From assembly GCA_026545225.1 (NCBI GenBank), contig CM048848.1, forward strand, positions 49,811,806 to 49,875,805: a DNA stretch of 64,000 nt, written 5' to 3'. The notes beneath the pieces were generated by a model. The model saw nothing but the letters and a program-made list of their open reading frames with translations, was not told where the DNA came from and did not search any database. Position 1 is the stretch's first letter; each line of letters begins with the position of its first letter. This DNA is from Cornus controversa (Eukaryota; Streptophyta; Magnoliopsida; Cornales; Cornaceae). Made by a program: the position numbers and the translations under genes. Of this stretch, positions 24,699-33,189 are shown in pieces.

Positions 24699-26844
24699 AT
24701 TCTATCTATAGGTGAATGTGTAGGTGAAGAATAATTGAATATGAATTGGTCTATGAGATTGAGGACGGCAAAAATACGTAAACAGGGGGCAAGAGAAGAA
24801 GCAATATAGTACAAGTGCCAGCGATGACTAGTGAATGTACATACAGAGATACATACATTACAAGTGTTTATCTGATTCTGGATTGACCGAGTAAAAGGCA
24901 ATATAGGTCAGATGTTCATTGCGGTGATGATAGTGTTTGGTGTATCAGAATTGCAATTTGTGTCTCTTTACGGGTCATGAGTTTCGATGACCCATAAAAA
25001 GATCCAAATGATCCATGTTTAAATTTTTTAAAAGTTTTAAACACACATTTAGTTTTGATTGGTCCACATCAGCTGTTTAAGTAGGAAGTCTTACTTATAT
25101 GGCCTGAGGCAAGTATTGTCCTAACAAATATAAGGCCATATAGCATTATTTACAAGCTTTGTTTAATATATATGGAAGAATGAAATGATGTTTAAAGCTG
25201 CAAAGAGAAATATATACAGGGGCAAAGAAGTACTTGATAGCATCTTCATGTTTAGAGTCCGGATACTTCTTAAAGAATTTTTTTATATAAACATCCTCAG
25301 GCAAACTGATCGGCTTAACCTTGCTATCAGCACAAGGAAATGTCACAGGTGGGGCCCTGTATTACAAAATCAAGCACAACTATAAGCAAAACTCTAAAGC
25401 ATGACTAACTAATGATCTTACCATTAGTTAATGCATGGAAGAACATCATAATAAAAGAGGGAAAAAAAAAGCAAAAGAAAAGAAAAGAAAAAGGGTCCTC
25501 AATATAAATCTTGACAGAAAGTCCTGTTTAGGCATGAAAATTTGACAAAAACTAAATTTTGCATCTTATACAACCAAATAAACTTGAATAGCTACATCTG
25601 AAAATTAATAAAAAAATATGGCGGCTTGATATCTTCTTTCATTAGTTCCCAGAAACTTTTATAAGAAACAAAATATAGGACACCAAATGCATCAAAATAA
25701 TCTAAGTAGTAAGAAATGTCACACTTTTTTTTTATAAGCAAGAAATGTCACACTTTTTCCTATGTGGTTTGGGGGGTTGTAACTTTAGGTGCCCAAGTAC
25801 CGGTGAATTTAAACGAGCCAAGTCCAACTTCTGAACAACTGATGTGATTGGCAATAACAAAATAAAAATAGGCTTAGCTTAACCACCTCGATCAATCAAG
25901 AAATGTGAGTCGCCATCGTCATCATCATAATCCTTGCCTAAGTCCCATATGAATGGGGTTGGCCACATGAATTCTCTCTCTCCAATATTTTCTATTACAT
26001 GTCATTTCCCCTATCGAGTTTAACTTTTAAAATCATTTCTAATAGCCTCATCCCATGTTATTTTTGGCCGCCCTCTCCATCTCTTACCTTCTATTACAAC
26101 TAGTCCTCCTCGCTTCATTGGCGCATCACTAAGTTTGCGATATATGTGTCCAAACCATCTCATCCACTCTCTCTAATTATTTCACAAATGGGTGCTACAC
26201 CTATTTTTTCTCTCACACTCTCATTAGGAACCTTACTCTTCTAGTCACTTCAATCATCCACCTTAGCATTCCCATTTCCACTACATGAAAGCGTTGCTCT
26301 TGTCCCCTTTTTTAGGGTCCAAACACTTCGCCCCTACAACATAGTTGGTATAATAACGGTCTTATAAAATTTTCCTTTTAGCTTATGTGTTATCCTTTTA
26401 TCACACAATATCCCACTAGTTTGCCTCCATTTTGTCCAACCTACGCCTATTCTACTAGTTATGTTGTTATCTATCTCTACATCGTTTTGTATTATCGATC
26501 CTAGGCACCAAAAATGGTTGTTTTGAGTAAGCTTTTGGTCTTGAAGAAATGTGAGTGTTCGCACCCAACTTGGTTGTTTGTTTGGATTACTTTTAGTATG
26601 TGACTGTTTCAAGAATAAAAACAACAAACTTAGAATTTCTAAAGATGATTAATGTGCTCGAAAACTTATATAAACTGAAAATTTAACAAATTGATTCATG
26701 TAATCAAGCAATTTCTAACTACTTGAAGAAAACATAAAATGATACATACTGTTCCATGGCTTTGAGCCAAACAGGCTCGGCCTTGGCCAAACCTTTCACA
26801 AGCTTTCTCGTTCTTGAAAGCAAATCACCTCGCATGAACGACAT
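15231..26844 (-). CDS. mS23: mitochondrial ribosomal small-subunit protein mS23 (MRPS23/Rsm25 family), four exons, 188 aa
   Basis: CDS is the join, on the minus strand, of 26750-26844, 25234-25356, 15661-15763 and 15231-15476: 567 nt, 188 codons plus stop. The product starts MSFMRGDLLSRTRKLVKG and contains EPVWLKAMEQAPPVTFP, ISLPEDVYIKKFF, GFDPPPARVFGWRVLELKEQ, then a lysine-rich MEYRGEKKAKKKAYARLKQI and PPPNPYPSA blocks. The N-terminal SRTRxLVxG...WLxA pattern matches the mS23 family; in the mitochondrial ribosome it belongs to the small subunit. All junctions obey GT-AG and the codon phases join cleanly (CA|G, AA|G, GAT|ATG). I chose the second in-frame ATG because the protein family begins there; an upstream ATG at 26913 would add 23 residues. 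Intron lengths are 1393, 9470 and 184 nt. No cleavable presequence is obvious. Confidence 0.88.
15487..15660. repeat. 83-bp tandem duplication filling mS23 intron 3
   Basis: TTAAATTGACAGAGATCATA starts at 15495 and again at 15578. The two 83-bp copies are almost identical. Removing one would leave an intron of about 101 nt, a usual plant size, so the intron has recently doubled. Confidence 0.9.
15661..15763 (-). CDS. mS23: mS23 exon 3
   Basis: Acceptor TTTCAACAG, then G TTT TGT GGA; ends GCAGAT before donor GTATATAT. Encodes FCGFDPPPARVFGWRVLELK through EEEAMALAD. Confidence 0.88.
15764..16889. other. 3' part of mS23 intron 2, outside the LINE
   Basis: No coding frame is recognised. It is AT-rich with scattered poly-pyrimidine and no clear terminal repeats. 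Confidence 0.45.
17174..18800 (-). pseudogene. LINE ORF2 3' part: RT motif C, thumb and zf-RVT
   Basis: The reading frame continues past the TAA at the end of the 18803 fragment into AFKFHWRCKRRAITHLTFADD, which holds the catalytic FADD box. Further on come GQWSSKLLSYAGR-like and WLSICQPKEAGGLGIPN blocks. Near 17560-17640 WHIPNHCTFC lies in the position of the zf-RVT zinc cluster, and 17174-17467 encodes HWKSNCCNNKISKLALFATV and HIWIARNNRIFEG, the usual end of plant LINE ORF2. Interrupted by several stops. Confidence 0.75.
18803..19687 (-). pseudogene. LINE ORF2 reverse transcriptase core (294 codons open)
   Basis: Contains NNDKSPGPDGFNAFFFQKSW, IALVPKSPNPSSLNDFRPIS, FIQGRNITDNILLAQELF, IDLQKAFDSVGWDF (motif A with its Asp) and GLRQGDPLSPFLFTIVMDVL (motif B). 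The frame is closed by a single TAA after SFTSN, and the next codons carry on the same domain, so one nonsense change separates motifs B and C. Confidence 0.88.
19906..20834 (-). pseudogene. LINE ORF2 apurinic-type endonuclease
   Basis: ORF2 begins with ATG at 20834: MNLAA, stop, NVRGLNS. The expected residue at the stop is Trp (WNVRGLN), so TGG became TAG. Then come LGRIWLLWNPNSIKIDIIHV, HPWLLLGDFSAISCLSER (GDFN-like block), GIKFTWNNKN, ARKLDRAMIN, and after a frameshift near 20200 SRISDHSPILV, the SDH active-site motif. Confidence 0.8.
20868..23597 (-). pseudogene. LINE ORF1 (DUF4283 and CCHC), interrupted by a MITE
   Basis: Positions 22904-23140 encode a short heptad-like segment (LINHVATLRNLLHDSSQAQN). 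After one in-frame stop, 22148-22903 is a DUF4283-like RNA-binding region: AAYILASGPWFISGKPLFMKFW, IPVWVKLHNIPLQFWT and GLSYISSTIGKPLHAD. The frame is then cut by the 343-bp insertion at 21736-22078 and resumes with PQFCSNCNKVGHIDKVC, a CX2CX4HX4C zinc knuckle near 21680-21730. The tail (20868-21681) is Pro/Ser-rich. Confidence 0.82.
21736..22078. mobile_element. 343-bp MITE with 17-bp perfect TIRs and 8-bp TSD
   Basis: Ends are CTATGTTACATGGACTC and its exact reverse complement GAGTCCATGTAACATAG. Flanks are GAGTTCAT (21728-21735) and GAGTCCAT (22079-22086), an 8-bp TSD with one change. Excising it restores the LINE reading frame through the joint (YQW-TP-QFCSNC), which proves the insertion. 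The CTATGTTAC end and the GTGTCCGACAC-type subterminal motifs mark a widespread plant MITE, probably hAT. Confidence 0.9.
23641..24167. other. intron sequence between LINE and long-TIR element
   Basis: AT-rich. The phrase ATACTAGAGCAT recurs at least four times between 23700 and 23920, a degenerate short tandem family. No gene. Confidence 0.5.
24168..25123. mobile_element. long-TIR non-autonomous element (about 956 bp, arms about 213 bp)
   Basis: The left arm (24168-24380) begins TAGGACAATGCTTGCCTCAG; the right arm (24911-25123), read on the other strand, begins TAGGACAATACTTGCCTCAG. Both arms continue through CAGCTGATGTGGACCAAT and GCAATTCTGATACACCAAACAC. The centre holds a (TG)n run and no transposase. 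Long arms suggest a MULE or foldback type, but I cannot find a matching 9-bp duplication, so the class is open. Confidence 0.75.
24669..24698. repeat. (TG)n microsatellite
   Basis: About 14 TG units inside the long-TIR element. Confidence 0.9.
25234..25356 (-). CDS. mS23: mS23 exon 2
   Basis: Acceptor AATACAG, then G GCC CCA CCT; ends ATCAA before donor GTACTT. Encodes APPVTFP through HEDAIK. A frame read past the donor runs into an unrelated tail and stop. Confidence 0.88.
25905..26580 (-). mobile_element. 5'-truncated RTE-type LINE fragment in mS23 intron 1
   Basis: The minus strand encodes HFWCLGSIIQNDVEIDNNIT, RIGVGWTKWRQTSGILCDKR and KLKGKFYKTVIIPTML, the conserved stretch downstream of the RT in plant RTE/BovB-like LINEs. 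At the 3' end PFIWDLGKDYDDDDGD is encoded by a GATGATGACGATG tail (25914-25933), the family's characteristic microsatellite end. Deleted in the middle and not functional. Confidence 0.75.
26750..26844 (-). CDS. mS23: mS23 exon 1
   Basis: Starts at ATGTCGTTCATGCG and ends GAACA before the donor GTATGT, an excellent plant 5' splice site. It contributes 31 codons plus two bases. Confidence 0.88.
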
Positions 26845-26919
26845 GACTCTTTGGCCTTGTAAAGGCAGCTTCCACAGCACCACAAATTCCCAATTCTCAA
26901 TTCCTGAGCCCACAAGAAA

Positions 26920-26985
26920 GTACTACTATAAACAAATGAGATTTAGAGAGAGAGAGAGAGCCTTATGTGTCAAAGGCCCTAACTC
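26920..26985 (-). promoter_or_regulatory. candidate core promoter of mS23 (TATA-like, Y-patch, GGGCC motif)
   Basis: Reading toward the gene: AGGGCCTTT (near 26970), a CT-repeat of about 17 nt (26944-26960), and TTTATAG (26923-26933), all within about 130 bp of the ATG. GGCCC-type site II boxes and pyrimidine patches are known in plant ribosomal protein promoters. Suggestive only. Confidence 0.35.
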
Positions 26986-27221
26986 GAATATGAGAAGCCA
27001 AAATCTATTCTGTAAATACACACACACATACATATGTATCAACAAGGAGTTGTATTCTTAACCAAGAGATCTGAAATTAGCAGTAGTAAAAAATAGTAGA
27101 AATGGCACCTTTATTGTGAAACACAGGCAAAATTGTTTGGTCTCTAAGCTTTGGAACCGAAACACAAAACAGTAAAGAGCTAAGGCTTAGTTTGGATAAG
27201 TAGGATAGAAAGAAAAGAAAG

Positions 27222-27440
27222 GATAACATTTTTTTTTGTTGGTAAAAGGCAATATATTAAAGAAAGAAGAAAGAATATACACGAGGGACAAAGCCAGAAG
27301 GAAAAAGAACAAACAAAACCAACCAACCCAAGGCAGAACACCAGCACAACACTAGCTCTAAGCAACATCAAACCACTCACCAACCTCCAACATTATACCC
27401 AGAAACAAAACTACATAACTCATTCAAATATTGTCTTAGG
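27222..27440 (-). mobile_element. probable short 3' LINE fragment
   Basis: A T run on the plus strand at about 27230-27238 is followed by GTTGGTAAAAGGCAATATATTAAAG and GAATATACACGAGGGACAAAGCC. These look like the 3' UTR of plant L1 LINEs read on the minus strand. No coding part remains. Confidence 0.4.
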
Positions 27441-27793
27441 CAAAGAAATGAAACTATCTGCAATCAGTCTAATTTATTAGCATACACCTTTGTTTGACAG
27501 AATGCTTAACTATGATGATTCACATGATACTCTGATGAACAATTAGCATTATAGGCAGGGTGTTCAAAACCATGTTTTTAATAACATCTAATGAAAAATA
27601 AAAGACAGATTATATCTGCAGTCACTCTAGTTTTTCTAGACCTCTCTAGTTTTACTTGAAATCCACGACTTTCTGTATTGAAAATCAGCATGTTTGTACA
27701 AAAGAAAGAAACTAATATCGGCCTATGAGTCCTCCGTGGACTGAATATGATAACAAAAGAAAGAAACTAATATCTTTTCAGGAATATTGTGAG

Positions 27794-28703
27794 TAGGGGT
27801 GCACACAGTACGATTCTTGGTCGTTCCCAACGGTTCCTTAATTTTGGACCTGGAACTGTTGGGATTTGGAACCGTGAGCAACCGAACCACAGTTCTCGTT
27901 CTTCAATTTTTTATTTTTTTATTTATTTTTTAAATGATTCAATTTTAGAGAGAAAAATCACTGAAGAGAAGAAAGAGACCTGAATTTAGAATTTGAGAGA
28001 ATGAAACTGCAATCAAGTTTACAGAGTCTACTCCACATGGTCTTTTGATATATATATATATATATATATTTAAACCCTATATATCTGCAAGACTGCAAGT
28101 CTGCAATTGGTGTTTTCATGTATGCCTTAAGCTAGCAATTAATCAATGTCACTCACTTGAAAACAACATAAATCATTCAATTAAGTAATATATGTATACA
28201 TATATCTATACTTAGAAATTTAGAAGACAGATGATTTATATTTACCCTAACGGAGGAAGATGAGGAACCTGGTGAGTCCGAGGTTGAAGTCGGAAAGGTT
28301 CCAAAGTGGTGTTGCGCCGGAGACCGGAAATGCACTGGATGGTAGAGACGGTAGAGTCGTAGAGACTAGAGAGAGAGTGAGAGACTGAGTTTGTGTGAGA
28401 GAGAGAGAGATATTGGATTTGTGCCGAAGGTTTTACAATCTAATGCATCACTGAAGAGTGATGGCCTGCGCCGGAGATGACAAAGAAGCCGTTGCCACTT
28501 GCCAGAGTGACAGACAAGCGAAGCGAGGATTGAATGTTGAGGATCTGTTGAAACTGAATTATATATATGTTATATATGTTTTTTTTCTTATGTAACAGTT
28601 CGTTACCGGATCGGTTTCTCAGAACTGTTACCCTTTCGATTCTAATGGACCTGAAATCCGCACCCAAATCGTTGACGGTCCCAACTATTCTTTGTGCACC
28701 CTA
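27794..28703. mobile_element. hAT-like non-autonomous element (910 bp) between mS23 and bL32m
   Basis: Ends TAGGGGTGCACACAG and, inverted, TAGGG-TGCACAAAG give hAT-type TIRs with one gap. Subterminal CGGTTCC/GGAACCG repeats occur at both ends. Flanks ATTGTGAG and CTTATAAG match at 5 of 8 positions, a decayed TSD at best. No transposase. It lies in the shared upstream region of the two divergent mitoribosomal genes. Confidence 0.65.
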
Positions 28704-28743
28704 CTTATAAGTACTCAGTTAACAAAAGAAAGAAACTAATATC

Positions 28744-29043
28744 TTTTTAGGAACTTGAACTCTATTTTTACTTGGGCATTTCATCAAACACTTCGCTATG
28801 GTGTTACGCAAACAGCTCCTACACTGATTGAGCTAGATCGCTTCGATATTTTCATAAGAAAAGGGTATTGGATGACATACTCACACATTATGAACTCTGT
28901 CGACCTATTCATATGAGAATAAGGCAAGAATGATGATGATCTTCAACTTTATTTCTACTTAGGCGTTTCATCAAACAGTTCGTTATCAAAACTCATAATG
29001 GGGAAATGCAATCAATTAACTTCGCTATGGTGTTACCCAAAAT
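28744..29043. repeat. imperfect direct duplication
   Basis: TTTTTACTTGGGCATTTCATCAAACACTTCG (about 28758) and its partner with TTCTACTTAGGCGTTTCATC (about 28950), each followed by CTTCGCTATGGTGTTAC, form two diverged copies. The second has an extra 37 bp inside. Confidence 0.6.
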
Positions 29044-29398
29044 CCCTATAATCAGAGATGATATTTGAAAGAAAAAAAAAGGAAAAAGAAAAGAAACCTG
29101 AAAGTTCTCGAAAAGAAACCGGAGCTGGAGAAGAGAGAGTCGCTACGAACTAGGAAGTGATGGGTTGCAGCATAGTCGTTACAGTTCTCGAAAAATTGGG
29201 CCGAAATAAAAAAGATCTACAGCATAGCCCATATAATTTCGGTCCACCTTCAGTTGGATGGTATTGTTCTTTAAGTCCACAAGGTCCGTTTAGAATTATT
29301 GAAATTGAACAAAAACGCCAAAATTTACGGAATTGAAATGAATCCAACCGTAATCGATTCAGTTCTCAACTATACAATATCCAACTAAATAATATATA

Positions 29399-29434
<36 letters not shown>

Positions 29435-30301
29435 CTAGGTATGGCGATGCCTACGCCACTGTCATGTACCCTTAATTGCGATAGTTAGATAGAGTTATTT
29501 TGAACCGTAGATAGATAAAGACATTTTGACTTACATGATTGGTTTTTTTAATTCTTTTTAACTGTTAAATTAAATTTTTTATCTTATTATATCAAGCTTG
29601 AATGTATTATATACTAGCGTATTATTCGTGAAAAAATTGTTTGACTGAATCATTTTAGAGGGGTGTGAAGGTAAGTGAATGAATATGTGAATTTAGGTGT
29701 AAATGTAGTGGATGAATCGTGATAATTAGATCAATGATAGAGAGTTATTTTATATCTTAGATAGGGATAGATATTTTGAACAGTATGATTGATTTTAAAG
29801 CATTTTTTACATTAAATTGTGATTTTTTTTAGGAAGATTCAAATGCTTAAATGTAATATAGATATATACTAGGGTATGCCCATGCTTACGTCACAATTAT
29901 ACACTCGATCGTTAGATAGAGTTATTTTGAAGATTTTACTTTTCACATATATACTTCAATTAATTTTTTTTAGTAATTGAAATACCAAAATTAATTTTTA
30001 AAAACATAAGTAAAGTGCAATAGTATAAAAATAGAGTTTGGACTTGCGATCATCTGTCTAAATTAACTGGAAGAAGCACTAAATTTCATGTTCATAGGTT
30101 TTTTAATAAATAATTATTTATGTAATTACATTTAAAAAAAAAATTCTATTAGCCTATTATTTATTTATTTGTATTTTTGTAATTTTATTATTTATTTTTA
30201 ATTAATGAAAGATTGTTGATATTAACCTTTCTCATATATATATATAGACACATATACACACTACATAAATAAAAGATTATAATTTTATTAAATAAGTTAT
30301 T
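29044..30301. other. upstream region of bL32m
   Basis: AT-rich, with a TG/TA microsatellite at 29397-29436. The phrase TATACTAGG(G)TATG occurs at 29432 and 29874, each followed by a GATAGTTAGATAGAGTTATTTTGAA-like line, so two diverged copies of one short repeat exist. No gene. Confidence 0.5.
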
Positions 30302-30439
30302 TTGGTTTATAAATATACTATTATCATAATATTCTTGATAAATTACTTTAGCTTCGTTTTTATTCAGAGTTTTCTAGTGATTTTTCAAAAAATATCAAAC
30401 ATTAGCGCCTTCTTTCTGCACTCAACCTTCGCAGCAACA

Positions 30440-30697
30440 ATGGTGTTCAGAGTGGCGACGCTAAGAAGCGCCGGGGGGAACATGGGGTTCGCGCTGGGGC
30501 TCAGGAGGTCGTTGACTCACGCCATCGCCCAATCTGCGCCGCTTGATAGTTCAATCAACGACCTCACGACCGTATCACCACATTTGGTTTTGCCTGAATT
30601 CGATCGAAACTCTGAGATCAGAAACATCGAATTTGGATTCTCGAGTTTCTCCTTCGGCAGTGGATCAATGGAGCTCATGGCCGTTCCCAAGAAGAAG
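30440..30697 (+). CDS. bL32m: bL32m exon 1
   Basis: Presequence through AVPKKK; donor AAG|GTGACT. The local GC content is clearly higher than its surroundings. Confidence 0.88.
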
Positions 30698-33126
30698 GTG
30701 ACTTCACATTCCGTTTCTTGTTTCCCATTGGTACTACAAAGACTAACTTTCTTTTATTAGAAAAAAAAAAAAAAAAGAAAGTAAAGAAATAATTATCGAT
30801 AAATTATTTTGGTCGTATAATCGTTTAGCCGTTGTTTATTTGATGTTGGGAGATTTGGGTTTTGATTGTTTTATGTTGGGTATAGTTATTTTTAGTGTTT
30901 AGGGCTTTGGTGCAAGAATATTTGAACTGATACTAAGAGCATATTATTTTAGGTTGCTTATTTTATTTTCGGCTTATTATTTATTGGTATTAATTTGTTT
31001 ATACATTCCATTCACTGTTGTTTCTGTAATTTTTGGAGTTCTGGGTTTGGCTTATTTTTGTTGGTTGTGGCCAATTTAGGCTTCTGGTGGCATTTTCACT
31101 AAGTAGGAGGCACCTATCCTTTTGTTTTATCCCTCAGTCATCCATCTAAGTAATAATTTCATGTGTTTGAAAAGGGTGGTGGTGGTTGGGCGGGGGGTGA
31201 TGGGGGAGGACAATCGAAAGGAGATATGAGTTAACACATTCCCTTAACTCTTAGTTGAACTCAAGCAAATCATCCTGGTAGGTTACAGTAAAGCCTTTGC
31301 TTGGAACTCGGAAAACAAGTTGCAGGGAATTTCATTTTTCGTAGTTTAGTTATGGTGGAAATAGCTGGAAATAAAGATGATAGGGAGTGGAAAAAAAAAG
31401 AGTATTTTTGTAACATTGAGAAAATTCAGCTTTTCCTTTTAAAATAGTAAGTTGGTGAAACTTGTTAGGAAAAGAAATAATTTATTTATTATTTATTTAT
31501 AAATGGATTCATTTATTTCCTTTTCAACTTTCCTTTTGCCTTCTCCTTTCCTTTTCGTTTCCACTATTATCACTAAGCTCAAATAGACCTAAAATAATAT
31601 GCTACATGTCCTTGGTTACAGAAGTTTGGGGAACAGTGAAGGTGAATATTAAATGTATAATCTATTCCCTTTGCAAAATATTTTACCTCTGTGCTAGCAG
31701 CTCTTGTATCTTGTTATAGTTCATACTTCTATGAGTCTATGATTATTAGGGGTGTTTTCAATTGAGGTTCTTATGATTATATTGACTGTCACTATTCTTT
31801 TGTTTTCCTTCGGTCTATGATCTTGAAAAGGAATTGGATAAAAGAATCTTTGTATAGAATTATATTTTCTCACATTATGTTTGAATGAAGTGATGTTTTT
31901 CTCTTTAAAAAATTGTACTAGGGGCCGCTGCATGGTGCAATGGTATATTTTTTAGAGTTGTCAACCATGAGAACATGAGTTGGAGTACAAGAATAGGTAT
32001 AAGAAAGTGTATTAAACAGTATATGTTCCGCTAACACAGGTACTGAGAGGAAAATATTGGAAATATACGTAACTTTTGGTATTATTTTACACGAAATGGA
32101 TGCTTTCATAATGTTAGGTTTGTTCAAATCTATTTTTTCCAGCACACCGCATTGAGAAGACCAATGTTGGGTAATTTTCATTTCAATTAGTGGATATAAC
32201 TATAATGGTAAAAGTTTGGACTACCAAGCGTGAAATTATGAGTTCGAGTTTGAGGTCAACCAATTTATGCAAATAATGCCTAACGTTTGGTCTATATCCA
32301 GTTCACCCCTTCAAATACCTCAATTAATCCCAAACCGCAACCAAAAGTAGTATAGAATGTAATTAAGAGAGAATACACGAGGCATAGAGAGGTATGTAAA
32401 AACAATGTTGATTGATCTTAGTTTTACTTTTAACATTATGGATATAACTTCATTAGATTTCTTTTATGGTTGTGTAAGCTTTAGATTATTCTCCTTATGG
32501 CTGGTATTGTATTTTAATTTTTCCTAGTTGGTCCTCAAAGAATTGTTTGCACCAAGAGGATTTGATCATTAGATCTAATGTTTGCTAGGCACTAGGGCCA
32601 AGTTCTTTATCCACTTGAGCATTAATCCCTTGGGGTGACTAGTATTTTATTTGAAATGGGTAAATTACACTAACCTCTCCTGAGGTTTGACCTAATTACA
32701 CACGATATCAAACTTATGTATTTTGTTACATTGACCTCCCCTATAACGGATTGAGCTGAACAGACGTTAAATTTTAGAGTGATTTTACCGTTTTACCCCT
32801 TATATTTTATTATTTAAAATACAAAATATTTGAATATATGTAATTACTATTTTGCCCTTTTTTCTATTCTTCCCTCTTTTCCTTCGTTCTCCTCTCTCCA
32901 CCTATTTACCCATGTCACCTCCTCAACCATGGCCACCACTCCCTCTCTTTCACCTCCATTTTCCCGTCCGATTCATTCAAATAAAAACCCTAATTTTACC
33001 CATCATGTTCATCCTCAAATTCTCTTGGTATGAATTATTTGAGTTTCCAATACACTTGTTTTGCTCAATCTCTGGTTCCATTCCTAAACCACATCAAACC
33101 AATCAAACTTAAATCAAGCACACATG

Positions 33127-33189
<63 letters not shown>

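Noticed and set aside
24644-24901. Open frame with HTHTHTHT run on the minus strand
   Set aside because: It is a translation of the TG microsatellite in the long-TIR element.
26845-26913. 23-residue N-terminal extension of mS23
   Set aside because: The family starts with MSFM at 26844; the extension looks like 5' UTR.
30302-30439. N-terminal extension of bL32m from the upstream ATG
   Set aside because: AT-rich DNA coding for Ile/Phe/Tyr runs; the presequence-like start is at 30440 where composition changes.
31934-32254. Possible tRNA genes from A/B-box-like words
   Set aside because: No cloverleaf can be formed; at best SINE heads.
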